A stretch of 64,000 bases of DNA from Planctomycetota bacterium (lineage in GTDB: Bacteria; Planctomycetota; UBA1135; GCA-002686595), in contig JANQEJ010000057.1 in assembly GCA_028278425.1 (NCBI GenBank), forward strand, positions 57,899-121,898, written 5' to 3'. Under the pieces are notes generated by a model, which made no database searches, was not told the DNA's origin, and worked only from the letters and a program-made list of their open reading frames with translations. Every line of letters begins with the position of its first letter. Positions within the stretch are counted from its first letter, which is position 1. Both the position numbers and the translations under genes were made by a program. This document shows, piece after piece, positions 42,349 through 51,324 of this stretch.

Positions 42349-43342
42349 CCTTCAGGCCCCCGATGTCGACCTCGACGCCCGCGCCGGCATACCGGGCGCG
42401 CTCGACCACGTAGTGCGCGGCCGCGAGATCCTCGACCGCGATGCCGAGGGACTTGAACAGCGTGACCTCCTCCGCGGTCTCACGCCCCGGGAGCTTCCCG
42501 AGCAGGACGTCGCCGAGCTCCCCGACGACGTGCTCCGGGGTGATCGCGCCTTCCTCCAAGGGAAAGAGGTAGTCGCCCGCTTCGTTGACCGTCGACTCGC
42601 GCCGGTCGACGAAGAGCCGCGAGCGCACGACCGCCGTCGTGTCGAGCTCGCGCGTGGACTTGACGCTCGATCCGGCGGCGTTGACGTGGGCGCCGGGAGC
42701 GATCCACTCGCCGAACAGCACCGGCTCTTTCGCCGACGTCGTCGTGCAGATCAGGTCGGCACCTTGGACGGCGGCCCGCGCCGTCTCGCACGCCTCGACC
42801 TCGATGCCGTGCCGCTCGGACTCGCGCGCGCAGAAGGCCTCGAGGCGTTCCCGGTTGGGGCTGAAGGCGCGCACCCGCCGCACGTTCCGCGCGACGCGCA
42901 TCGCGGCCAGGTGGGAGCTCGCCTGCACGCCGGAGCCGAGGATCGCCAGGTCGCCGGCGTCCTCGCGCGCGAGGAGCCGCGTCGCCACACCGCTCGCCGC
43001 GCCGGTTCGGATCGCGGTGACCTCGCTCGCGTCGAGGACCGCGACCGGCGCGCCGTTCTCGACGTCGAAGAGCACGACGAGGCCCTGGTGCGAGTCGTAC
43101 TTCGTGCCGTGGTTGCCGGGGAACACGGCGACGACCTTCAGGCCGAGCGCAGGCGGCTCCTCCATCGCGCCCGGCATCGTGCCCAAGAGGCCCTTGCCGC
43201 TCGCGAGCCGCATGCCGCTGCGCAACGGGTTCTGCGCGCGTTCCTCGCCGAGCGTCTTCAAGGCGCCCGCGACGAGATCCATGCACGCGTCCATGGGGAG
43301 GAGCTGTCGGATCTCCCGTTGCGATAGGATGAGCGTTCCCAC
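42335..43342 (-). CDS. Ornithine cyclodeaminase/mu-crystallin family protein
   Basis: The 335-residue protein has a GTG start. Typical features are PLRSGMRLA..KGLLGTMPG near 40-60, VVLFDVENGAPVAVLDASEVTAIRTGAAS (about 88-116), and the Rossmann motif AILGSGVQASSHLAAM. The family includes ornithine cyclodeaminase, alanine dehydrogenase and ketimine reductases. The exact substrate cannot be chosen. It is coupled to the dehydratase gene downstream and divergent from a second dehydratase gene only 11 bases away. Confidence 0.9.
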   Translation of the reverse strand: MGTLILSQREIRQLLPMDACMDLVAGALKTLGEERAQNPLRSGMRLASGKGLLGTMPGAMEEPPALGLKVVAVFPGNHGTKYDSHQGLVVLFDVENGAPVAVLDASEVTAIRTGAASGVATRLLAREDAGDLAILGSGVQASSHLAAMRVARNVRRVRAFSPNRERLEAFCARESERHGIEVEACETARAAVQGADLICTTTSAKEPVLFGEWIAPGAHVNAAGSSVKSTRELDTTAVVRSRLFVDRRESTVNEAGDYLFPLEEGAITPEHVVGELGDVLLGKLPGRETAEEVTLFKSLGIAVEDLAAAHYVVERARYAGAGVEVDIGGLKDGFA

Positions 43343-43353
43343 CGACCGGGATC

Positions 43354-44298
43354 ATGACAGGAATCGACAGACCCACCAAGGCGGAGGTCGAGGCCGCCGC
43401 GGAAGTGCTGCGCGACGTCGTCCTGCGGACGCCGCTCGTGCCGCTACACGCGTGCGAGGACGCGTGGATCAAACCGGAGATCCACCAGGCCGCGGGCTGC
43501 TTCAAGGTGCGCGGCATCTTCCACGCGGTCGCGCGCATGGACGAGGCGACGCGCGCGCGCGGGCTCAGCACCGTCAGCGCCGGCAACACCGCGAAGGCGC
43601 TCGCCTGGACCGGCCGGCGCTTCGGCGTCGCGGCGCGGAGCCTGATGCCCGATCACGCGCCGCAGACGAAGATCGACGCGGTGCGCGCCTACGGCGGCAC
43701 GCCCGTGCTCGTTCCGGTCGAGGAAGTCTTCGCGTTCCTCAAGGAGCACGGCTGGGAGCAGGAGCCGTACGCTTTCGTGCACCCGTGGACCGACCGCGAC
43801 GTGATGATCGGGCACGGGACGATGGCGTTGGAGATCCTGGCGGACCTGCCCGACGTCGAGACCGTCTACGTCCCGGTCGGCGGCGGCGGCCTCTTGGGAG
43901 GCGTGGGAAGCGCGCTCAAGGCGTTGAAGCCGGACGTGCGCGTCGTCGCCGTCGAGCCCGCCGGATGCCCGTCGCTCCACGCCGCGATCGAGGCCGGGGA
44001 GCCGGTGGACGTCGACTGCGACACGATGTGCGACGGCGTCGCGGTTCCCTACATCACGGCGGAGATGTTCCCGCTCCTGCGCGAGCTCGCGGACGCGACG
44101 CAGCTCGTGTCCGAAGACGCGGTGCGCGGCGCCATCCGCCACCTCGCCCTGAACAACCACGTGATCGCCGAAGGCTCCGGCGCGCTCGCCGCGGCCGCCG
44201 CGCTCGCGACGCCGCGCGGGGAGCGCGGCAAGTCCGTCTGCCTCGTCACCGGCGGCAGCATCGACGCCGCCAAACGCGCCCCCATCCTCGCCCCATGA
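43354..44298 (+). CDS. PLP-dependent threonine/serine dehydratase-like enzyme
   Basis: This 314-residue protein has K51 in GCFKVRGIFHAV, the glycine loop VPVGGGGLLGGVGSAL and the ending GKSVCLVTGGSIDAAKRA. It is a paralogue of 41377-42348 at moderate similarity and on the opposite strand. There is no ACT domain. The next gene starts inside its stop codon region (44295), so it is co-translated with the sialate O-acetylesterase gene. Confidence 0.9.
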   Translation: MTGIDRPTKAEVEAAAEVLRDVVLRTPLVPLHACEDAWIKPEIHQAAGCFKVRGIFHAVARMDEATRARGLSTVSAGNTAKALAWTGRRFGVAARSLMPDHAPQTKIDAVRAYGGTPVLVPVEEVFAFLKEHGWEQEPYAFVHPWTDRDVMIGHGTMALEILADLPDVETVYVPVGGGGLLGGVGSALKALKPDVRVVAVEPAGCPSLHAAIEAGEPVDVDCDTMCDGVAVPYITAEMFPLLRELADATQLVSEDAVRGAIRHLALNNHVIAEGSGALAAAAALATPRGERGKSVCLVTGGSIDAAKRAPILAP

Positions 44299-46241
44299 AA
44301 CACCTAGCCCTAGCGCTCGCCCTCCTCGCCGGCACGGCCTCCGCCGACGTCAAGCTCGCCGCCCTCTTCGGCGACCACATGGTCTTCCAGCGCGAAACCC
44401 GCGCGCCGGTCTGGGGTTGGGCGGACCCCGGCGAGTCGATCACCGTTCGCGCGAGCTGGGACGGCAAGCCGAGCCTCACCCTCGCGGACGAGGACGGCAA
44501 GTGGATGGTCCGCCTCGACACGCCGGAGGCGGGCGGGCCGCACACCGTGACGGTGAGCGGCAAGAACGAGATCGTTCTGAACGACGTCTTCTCGGGCGAG
44601 GTGTGGGTCTGCTCCGGGCAGTCGAACATGCAATGGGGCGTCTCCCAGTCGAAGGACCCCGACGCGGAGATCGCCGCGGCGACGCATCCGCTGATCCGCT
44701 TCTTCAACGTGCAGCGCACGTTCGCGATGGAGCCGCAGGACGACTGCACCGGCGAGTGGAGCGTCTGCGACCCGTCGACGATCGCACCGTTCAGCGCGGT
44801 GGGCTACTACTTCGGCCGCGAGCTGCTGCACGAGCTCGAGGTGCCGATCGGTCTCATCGGCTCGAACTGGGGCGGCACGGTGGCGGAGTCCTGGACGAGC
44901 GAACCGACGCTGCGCCGTGAGCTACCCGAGTTCGCGGAGACGCTCGACCGGATCGACGAGACGGTCGCGAGCCCCGGAACCGAGCCGTCGGTCGCCGAGC
45001 TCCAGGCGGCCTGGTGGCAAAGGCACGCCGACAGTGAGCCGGGGATGACGGGTGGGTGGATGGACGCCTCGTTCGACGACGACACCTGGTCGACGGCGGC
45101 GATTCCGGGACGCTGGGAGGACATCGAGCTCAAGGGCTTCGACGGCTGCGTCTGGTACCGCCGGGTCGTCGAGCTTCCGAACACGTGGGGCGGGCGAGAC
45201 CTCGCCCTCGAGATCGGGCCGGTCGACGACATGGACCTCACCTGGTTCAACGGCGAGCTCGTGGGCGAGACGCGACGCGACGGCGCGTGGAACACTCCGC
45301 GCAGCTACTTCGTCCCCGCCGCCGCGGTCAAGGGCGGCGCGAACGTGATCACGGTGTGCGCCGTGGACACCGGAGGCGTCGGCCAGCTCGGCGACGACAC
45401 CATGCGCCTGCGACCGGCGGACGAGCCGGACGCCGCGGGGATCGCGCTCGCCGGCGACTGGAAGTTCCACCAGGGCGCCTCGATGGGGGATCTCGGGGGT
45501 TGGCCGCGCCGCGGGTGGTTCCACCAGAACCGACCGACCGCGCTCTCTAACGGGATGATCGCGCCGCTCGTGCCCTTCGCGATCCGCGGCGCGATCTGGT
45601 ACCAGGGCGAGTCGAACGTGAAGCGGGCGGCGCAGTACCGCCGGCTGTTCCCGGCGATGATCGAGGACTGGCGCGAGCGCTGGGGCCGCGGCGACTTCCC
45701 GTTCTACTTCGTGCAGCTCGCGCCCTTCGGCTACGGCGGCGACACGGGCGAGGCCGCGGAGCTGCGCGAGGCGCAGACGAAGACGCTCTCGCTGCCGAGC
45801 ACGGGCATGGCGGTGACGATGGACATCGGCAACCCGACGGACATCCACCCGCGCAACAAGCAGGACGTCGGCAAGCGGCTCGCGCTCTGGGCGCTCGCGA
45901 AGACGTACGGGAAGAAGGTGAAGTACTCCGGCCCGCTCTACCGCTCGATGGCGGTCGAGGGCGCCGCGATCCGGTTGACGTTCGACCACGCCGAGGGCCT
46001 GACCTCCGGCGAAGCGCCGCCGAGCCACTTCACGATCGCGGGAGCGGACCAGGTCTTCCACGCGGCGTCGGCGCGGATCGACGGCGAGACCGTCGTCGTG
46101 TCCAGCGACGCGGTCGCCGCGCCGGTCGCGGTGCGCTTCGCCTGGGGCGCCGCGGACGAGCCGAATCTGAAGAACGGGGCCGGATTGCCCGCGCCGTCGT
46201 TCCGCACCGACCACTGGCCGCCCGTCAGCGCCGGCCGGTAA
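44295..46241 (+). CDS. Secreted sialate O-acetylesterase family protein
   Basis: This 648-residue protein has a signal peptide KHLALALALLAGTASADVKL. The SGNH esterase core has the nucleophile motif VWVCSGQSNMQW (S110), GLIGSNWGGT, the signature IRGAIWYQGESNV, and the His block TDIHPRNKQDVGKRLA. An inserted jelly-roll-like domain (about 250-400) follows the family plan. Predicted to remove O-acetyl groups from sialic acids or other glycans outside the cytoplasm. The ATG overlaps the dehydratase stop by four bases. Confidence 0.93.
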   Translation: MKHLALALALLAGTASADVKLAALFGDHMVFQRETRAPVWGWADPGESITVRASWDGKPSLTLADEDGKWMVRLDTPEAGGPHTVTVSGKNEIVLNDVFSGEVWVCSGQSNMQWGVSQSKDPDAEIAAATHPLIRFFNVQRTFAMEPQDDCTGEWSVCDPSTIAPFSAVGYYFGRELLHELEVPIGLIGSNWGGTVAESWTSEPTLRRELPEFAETLDRIDETVASPGTEPSVAELQAAWWQRHADSEPGMTGGWMDASFDDDTWSTAAIPGRWEDIELKGFDGCVWYRRVVELPNTWGGRDLALEIGPVDDMDLTWFNGELVGETRRDGAWNTPRSYFVPAAAVKGGANVITVCAVDTGGVGQLGDDTMRLRPADEPDAAGIALAGDWKFHQGASMGDLGGWPRRGWFHQNRPTALSNGMIAPLVPFAIRGAIWYQGESNVKRAAQYRRLFPAMIEDWRERWGRGDFPFYFVQLAPFGYGGDTGEAAELREAQTKTLSLPSTGMAVTMDIGNPTDIHPRNKQDVGKRLALWALAKTYGKKVKYSGPLYRSMAVEGAAIRLTFDHAEGLTSGEAPPSHFTIAGADQVFHAASARIDGETVVVSSDAVAAPVAVRFAWGAADEPNLKNGAGLPAPSFRTDHWPPVSAGR

Positions 46242-46260
46242 ACTCGATCGTAGCCTTGTC

Positions 46261-49218
46261 ATGCTCGCGAGCTTCCTTGCCAGCCTTTGTCTCGTCGTTC
46301 CCGCCGTCCAGGAGGACGGCGCGATCGCGCCCGCGGGCGCCTGGGTGACCCACGGCGGTTCGCCCGCACGCAACCGGGCGACTTTGACTCCGCCGCTCCG
46401 GAGCACGCCGCACCTCGGGTGGAGCTACGCGGCCCCCGGCCCCATCGAGGGCGAGCCGCTCGTTTGGGGCGGGTCGGTCATCGTCACGTTCAGCGACGAG
46501 AAGGAAAGGGGACTGGCTCTCCTGGACCTGCGCGATGGATCGGTCGTCGACGAGCTCCGCTTTCCCTCCGCGGCACGCGAGCTCGCGCCGGCGCTCTGGG
46601 ACGGCGTGCTCGTCGTTCGCGCCGACGAGCTGCGCGCCTACCGCGTCGGCACGCGCCGCCTGCGGGAAGTCTGGAGCCGCAACGGCGCCTTCGGCCCGCC
46701 GCTCCTGTACGGGGACGAAGTCTACGCGGTCGAGAGCGCCGGACTGACGCGACTCGACGCCGCGACGGGCGAGACGGTGTGGCGTCAAGGCCGGGGCCTT
46801 CACGGGCGGCCGTCGCTCCGCGGCGACGCCGTGTACGTGCTCGGGCGCTCCGGCGACCACGTGACCATCGATGCGGTAAGCCGCAAGGACGGTTCGCCGC
46901 TCTCGTCGGTGCAGCCGGTCAGCGCGCCCGGCGGCGTGCCGCGGAGCGGTCCAGGGGCCGCGTTCGTCGCCGTCATGGCCAAGGACCGGGTCGTTTACCT
47001 GGAGAACGGCGTTCAGTGGGCTCCCGGTCAGATCTCGCGGAGCCTCGTGGCGGGTGCCGATCAACGTTCACCCAAGAACAAGGTCTCGGCAACGTCGCTC
47101 TTCCACCGCGCCGAAGCCGCGGAGGTCTTGACGGGCTGGCTCGTGACGATTCCGTGGGAGGAGAGTGCGCTCTGGCTCCAGACCCTGGACGAGGGCTTCG
47201 TTCCTCTGGCGTCGAAAGAAGACCATCCCGAGCTCGCCGCGCGCGACGATGCCCCTTGCCGTGTGGGGAGCGCCGCGTATTTCGCCGGCGCGGCGGTCGA
47301 CCTCGACACGCACGTCGTGCTCTGGCACCTCGATGGCGAACCGGCGGGACCGATGATCCCGGCCCGGGACGCCCTGCTCGTGCAACGCGACGAGCGCCAT
47401 CTTGAAGCGTGGCGCACGCGCGATCCCGTGCGTCACAGCGACCTTTCCTATGGGGTCGTGCTCGGGAACGCGTCCGGCGAGCGGATCGTCGGGGCGCGCG
47501 CGGTGCTCGCCGACTCGTCGATCGAGGCGGGCGATTTCTTGATCGAGAAACGCCGGGGAGAGATGTCGCTGGTCAAGGTGCGGAGGGACGGGTCGAACAA
47601 GGATCTGTCGCGGCACGTGCTGCACCCGCTGGCGAGCACGTTGCTCCTGATCGACGCGAACGACCGGATCCGCTATGCGGCGGGCGCGTTGTCGTTCCTC
47701 CGTGGCGCCGACGCGCTGATCGACGAGAGCCTGGGCGACGACTACGCCGAGCTCGCGATCGACGCGCTCCCGGCGAAGGACTACGACCTGGTGGGGAAGA
47801 TCGTGGCGCGCGCGCGCGAGTGCGGCGTGGAAGAGAAGCGGCTGAAGCGGGCCGTCGACCTGCTCGAGCGCAAAGCCGCCGAGGGAGCCGCCAACCGCAA
47901 GGACGACAAGGCGGTTCTCATCGAAACGCGCGTCGCCGAGCTGGGTCGCCGGCGACCGGATCGCCTGCACGCGATGGCTTCGGCCTTGCCGGAGGCAGAG
48001 CACGACCTTCGCTACCAGCTCTTGCGCGCGGCCCTCCTCGACGACCCGTCGCACGCGGGGAGCCTCGCGGTCCTCGACACGCTGGATCCGCTGCTGCGCG
48101 CGTCCCTCCTGAGCGAGGTCGAGCGCGAGCGGCCCGGTGATCCCGCGCTCGCGGCGAAGGTCAAGAGCCTCCTGCCGGCGGGTCTGCAGCCGCCGGAGCC
48201 GTTTCAGACGGAGGAGTGGCTGAAGTTCCTTGCGGCCATCGCGCACGCCCCGGTGACCATCCTGGACCCGAAGCCCGCCGCCCCGGACCTCGGGCCGGAG
48301 GAGCGCAAGCTGGGCGCCGCGTCGCTTCGCTGGCGGAAGGACCTCAAGGGCTTCCGGAGCGAGAACCTCTTCGTGATCACGCCGGTGTCGCGTCCGGGCG
48401 CGATCGCGCGTTGCCTAGCGATGGGAGAGCTGGTCTGCCAGGCGCTCGATGAGATCTTCGCCGGCGGCGAGAACCGTCGCGACACGCGGTATCCGCTCTA
48501 CATCAACCTCTACGACTCCAAGGAGGAGTATCTGGAGCAGAGCGCGAGCAGGGGCGGACACTCGGGGCTCGGCTGGACCGCCGGCCACTTCGACGAGCTC
48601 GACAACCTCTCGCGACTGTACCTCCCCTCGGGCGACGAGAGCTTCGAGGAGGTGACGCAGACCTTCGTACACGAGCTGACGCACCAGTGGGTGCGAAACC
48701 GCTGCCCCTTGTTCACGAACGAGGAGGCCGTGCAGCGCCTGCACAAGCCGCCGACCGGCGGCTACTGGATCGTCGAGGGGTTCGCGTCGCTGATCGAGGA
48801 GTTCCGCTTCGACGGCACGGCGTGGCGCTGGACCACCGAGAACGCGACGTCGCGGCGGCGCGACCTCGCGACGAGCGCCGAGGAGGATCAGCGCGTTCCG
48901 TGGACCGAGCTCTTCGCCGCCGACAGGGCTGCGTTCGGGAAGCTGAGCAAGGCTTCCTCACTCCGGGTGCCGCTCAGGACGAGGCTGGGCAGGGTCGGTT
49001 TGGCGAGCCCCACCTCGCTCTTCTACGCGCAGGCGCAGACCGCCTGCTACTACCTGTTCGCGGGCGCGGACGGCGCGCATCGGGGCGCGTTGCGCGATTA
49101 CCTCGCCGCGTACTACCGCGGGGAGGACGCGAAGCTGGACGTTGCCTCGGCCTTCGGAATGAGCGCGGACGAGCTGGGAAAGCGAGCGCTCGCGTTCGCC
49201 CGCGAGAACCTGCACTAG
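46261..49218 (+). CDS. PQQ-like propeller plus gluzincin peptidase-like protein
   Basis: The 985-residue protein has a short signal peptide (LASFLASLCLVVPAVQ). Residues about 30-400 have the beta-propeller pattern of PQQ-binding-like repeats (LVWGGSVIVTFSDEK, DAATGETVWRQGRG, VVLWHLDGEPAG). A helical middle follows. The C-terminal domain carries TFVHELTHQW with H804-E805-x2-H808, followed after a long loop by GYWIVEGFASLIEEF (E as third ligand), the peptidase MA-like gluzincin plan. It is exported. It may combine a binding propeller with a peptidase. The gene is 19 bases after the esterase and likely co-transcribed. Confidence 0.85.
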   Translation: MLASFLASLCLVVPAVQEDGAIAPAGAWVTHGGSPARNRATLTPPLRSTPHLGWSYAAPGPIEGEPLVWGGSVIVTFSDEKERGLALLDLRDGSVVDELRFPSAARELAPALWDGVLVVRADELRAYRVGTRRLREVWSRNGAFGPPLLYGDEVYAVESAGLTRLDAATGETVWRQGRGLHGRPSLRGDAVYVLGRSGDHVTIDAVSRKDGSPLSSVQPVSAPGGVPRSGPGAAFVAVMAKDRVVYLENGVQWAPGQISRSLVAGADQRSPKNKVSATSLFHRAEAAEVLTGWLVTIPWEESALWLQTLDEGFVPLASKEDHPELAARDDAPCRVGSAAYFAGAAVDLDTHVVLWHLDGEPAGPMIPARDALLVQRDERHLEAWRTRDPVRHSDLSYGVVLGNASGERIVGARAVLADSSIEAGDFLIEKRRGEMSLVKVRRDGSNKDLSRHVLHPLASTLLLIDANDRIRYAAGALSFLRGADALIDESLGDDYAELAIDALPAKDYDLVGKIVARARECGVEEKRLKRAVDLLERKAAEGAANRKDDKAVLIETRVAELGRRRPDRLHAMASALPEAEHDLRYQLLRAALLDDPSHAGSLAVLDTLDPLLRASLLSEVERERPGDPALAAKVKSLLPAGLQPPEPFQTEEWLKFLAAIAHAPVTILDPKPAAPDLGPEERKLGAASLRWRKDLKGFRSENLFVITPVSRPGAIARCLAMGELVCQALDEIFAGGENRRDTRYPLYINLYDSKEEYLEQSASRGGHSGLGWTAGHFDELDNLSRLYLPSGDESFEEVTQTFVHELTHQWVRNRCPLFTNEEAVQRLHKPPTGGYWIVEGFASLIEEFRFDGTAWRWTTENATSRRRDLATSAEEDQRVPWTELFAADRAAFGKLSKASSLRVPLRTRLGRVGLASPTSLFYAQAQTACYYLFAGADGAHRGALRDYLAAYYRGEDAKLDVASAFGMSADELGKRALAFARENLH

Positions 49219-49262
49219 GCCGCGTGGGACTGCCCGCTAGCTCAGCTAGCCTAGCCTATAGC

Positions 49263-50894
49263 CTAGGGAGATGCCGCTAGTCCCAACTGCTCTCGTGTGA
49301 CGGCCCTTCCGTTCCAATCAACTCTCGCCCAGAGCACCTTCTCTGAGATGCCGGTCGCGAGTGGCACGATCCTGATCCGTCCGAACCGCTTGATGATGAT
49401 GCGGCAAAGATGTTGATCTTCGAGGCCATAACTCTCAAGCCGCCGTCTTCGAAAGTCGGACAGGAAGACATGGAACGTCCCGTATCCCAAGGGGAGTTTT
49501 GTTCCCGCCGCGAGAAGCCCCGCTGACTTCCGTGCGTGAAGAGAACCAATCACCGCGAGTGTCGTGATGTTGTCGCGGACGAACGCAATCGCATCTTCCA
49601 ATGACGGCGATACCAGGACTAGCCGGGCTTCTATGACCGCATAGAGTGCCTGCCGATGGATCTTTCCAGTTCGAGGGAGGATGCGATGCTCGCCGATCGT
49701 CCAGCGGGTCCTTCTTGCCTCACGAACAGACAGACGCATGGCCTCCACAATGCTCCCCACGAAACCAAGAACTCGTGGCACTGCGAGCCACCGCTTCATC
49801 TTGGGTGGGAACACCATCAGCCCGGCATCCGTGATCGCCGGACCGATCTCGGCCAGACTCGCGTTGCCGCGCTGCCGAAGCGCTCGGAGCTCGCTTCCCT
49901 TGAGTCTGGCCCATCCGGCAATCTCGTTCCCCCTACGGAACGAGAGGGAGTAGTAATCGAAGCCTGGCATCAGCTCTTCCGCCAGCGTATCAGTCAGGAG
50001 AGCCATGTAGATCAGCTTTCGCTTCTCAAGAAAGCGGGTAGTGGCGGAGAGGTTGAGTTGCTTCACTCCGTTTGGGAGCTCGTACTCCAGCGCTCCCTCG
50101 ATCGCCCAACTCGGTGCCTCCGTCTGGGCTCGGAGTTCCTGGAGCATGACGGATAGCGGCATCCTGATGCCGGTCTTGCCCGTTCCGTGCAGCAGGAAGA
50201 AGACGTGGTAGCTTAGGGCGATTCCGTTACACAGGTCGAGGAGGTCATCAAACATCCTCATCATTTCGCGTGGCTGCATGGAACGCGACTGCTTCTTGTC
50301 CTGATACGTCACGTCGGACTTCGCGTATGACACCTTCCCATGCGCAATTGAGTTCCGTACGACACGGTCATAGCAGGACAGTTGAGGCTGCAAGGCCGTG
50401 CGGCTGCATTCTTCAACGCACTGTGAGGCAGGGATGTCGGCCACCGACTTCGCGCGCCCTTTCCTCTGCCTCATCGCAAGTGGAAGCAGGTAGACAACGA
50501 GAACGGCCTCCACGAGCTTCAGGTACGTTGGATGCACGTAGCGGTCGAGGATCGCCATCTGCTGGACGTCGTCAAAGCCCGGCCACAGGTCATCGTGCAT
50601 CTCAAGGCTGTTGACCTCCTGCAGGGAGCGGAAGGCCCATTCGACCTCGCGCTGGTGGTCAGTCATGAAGGCCGAGAGGACGTTGTCAGCCTTGCGCCCT
50701 TCCTGTCGGAGGAAACGAAGCAAGTAGTCAAACGCCGCTCTGTTGAAGAACTTCTGTGGCCTCGCTTCTGCATATGATGCGATCGAGGCGTAGTCCCCAG
50801 TCGGACACTGAACAACGTCAGGGATGAGTTGTTCGGCAAGCCGCCGTCGTTTCTCAACAAGGCGCTTCGTAAGACCAGAGGAGTGAGTTGCCAT
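49263..50894 (-). CDS. HEPN-motif protein of unknown function
   Basis: This 543-residue protein is lower in GC than the flanking core genes. The N-terminal 240 residues are helical and include DRVVRNSIAHGKVSY with R180-x4-H185, the Rx4-6H motif of HEPN ribonuclease domains, followed by a helix LDLCNGIALSYHVFFLL. The second half is beta-rich and positively charged, with no signature I recognise. No signal peptide or membrane helix is obvious. HEPN proteins with this motif are frequently RNases in toxin or defence systems. No partner gene adjoins it. It is convergent with the peptidase gene. Confidence 0.65.
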   Translation of the reverse strand: MATHSSGLTKRLVEKRRRLAEQLIPDVVQCPTGDYASIASYAEARPQKFFNRAAFDYLLRFLRQEGRKADNVLSAFMTDHQREVEWAFRSLQEVNSLEMHDDLWPGFDDVQQMAILDRYVHPTYLKLVEAVLVVYLLPLAMRQRKGRAKSVADIPASQCVEECSRTALQPQLSCYDRVVRNSIAHGKVSYAKSDVTYQDKKQSRSMQPREMMRMFDDLLDLCNGIALSYHVFFLLHGTGKTGIRMPLSVMLQELRAQTEAPSWAIEGALEYELPNGVKQLNLSATTRFLEKRKLIYMALLTDTLAEELMPGFDYYSLSFRRGNEIAGWARLKGSELRALRQRGNASLAEIGPAITDAGLMVFPPKMKRWLAVPRVLGFVGSIVEAMRLSVREARRTRWTIGEHRILPRTGKIHRQALYAVIEARLVLVSPSLEDAIAFVRDNITTLAVIGSLHARKSAGLLAAGTKLPLGYGTFHVFLSDFRRRRLESYGLEDQHLCRIIIKRFGRIRIVPLATGISEKVLWARVDWNGRAVTREQLGLAASP

Positions 50895-50986
50895 CTGACT
50901 GAGAACCGGTGCCCGAGGCTAGGGCTTGGCGCTGCTCGGCTCAACGATGCCTACAATCGGAGCTTGCAGAACGGATACGGACCACA

Positions 50987-51310
50987 TCATTCCACTCGGA
51001 CGACGACGTTTGCTTCGTGCGCTTCGCGCTTCCGTTGATACTCAGCGGGCTTCACTATCGGTACTCTCGGGTCGCCTGAGCAGCGTCAAGTTGCTCGCGT
51101 TGTCGCGGAGCGTGTGGAAGAGGTGCGCCCAAGCCAGAGTCAGGCAGTTGTCAGCATCGCTCAACCCGGTTACTGTCGCCCAGGATGTCCTACTGAGCCC
51201 GCTCGGTTTTCGGCAGGCACACCCGTGCTGTGCTACCTGATCTGCGACCGCGACACGAAGTTCCCGCTCGGGCTGAGGTTCGGCTGAGTATTCGTAGCCT
51301 ACGACGTGCA
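50987..51310 (-). pseudogene. Decayed gene with a frameshift
   Basis: The minus strand shows coding-like sequence in two frames. One reads QVAQHGCACRKPSGLS... SDADNCLTLAWAHLFHTLRD and stops at 51041. The other continues VPIVKPAEYQRKREAHEANV and stops at 50987. Joined by a frameshift near 51065 they would give a product of about 105 residues. No valid start is seen. The family is unknown. The stretch fills most of the 430-base gap between the HEPN gene and the sigma factor gene. Confidence 0.35.
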
Positions 51311-51324
51311 GTACTTAGCCATCA

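Noticed and set aside
49219..49262. GCTAGC/CCTAGCC-rich cluster between convergent genes
   Set aside because: The repeats look palindromic at first but do not pair into a stable hairpin.
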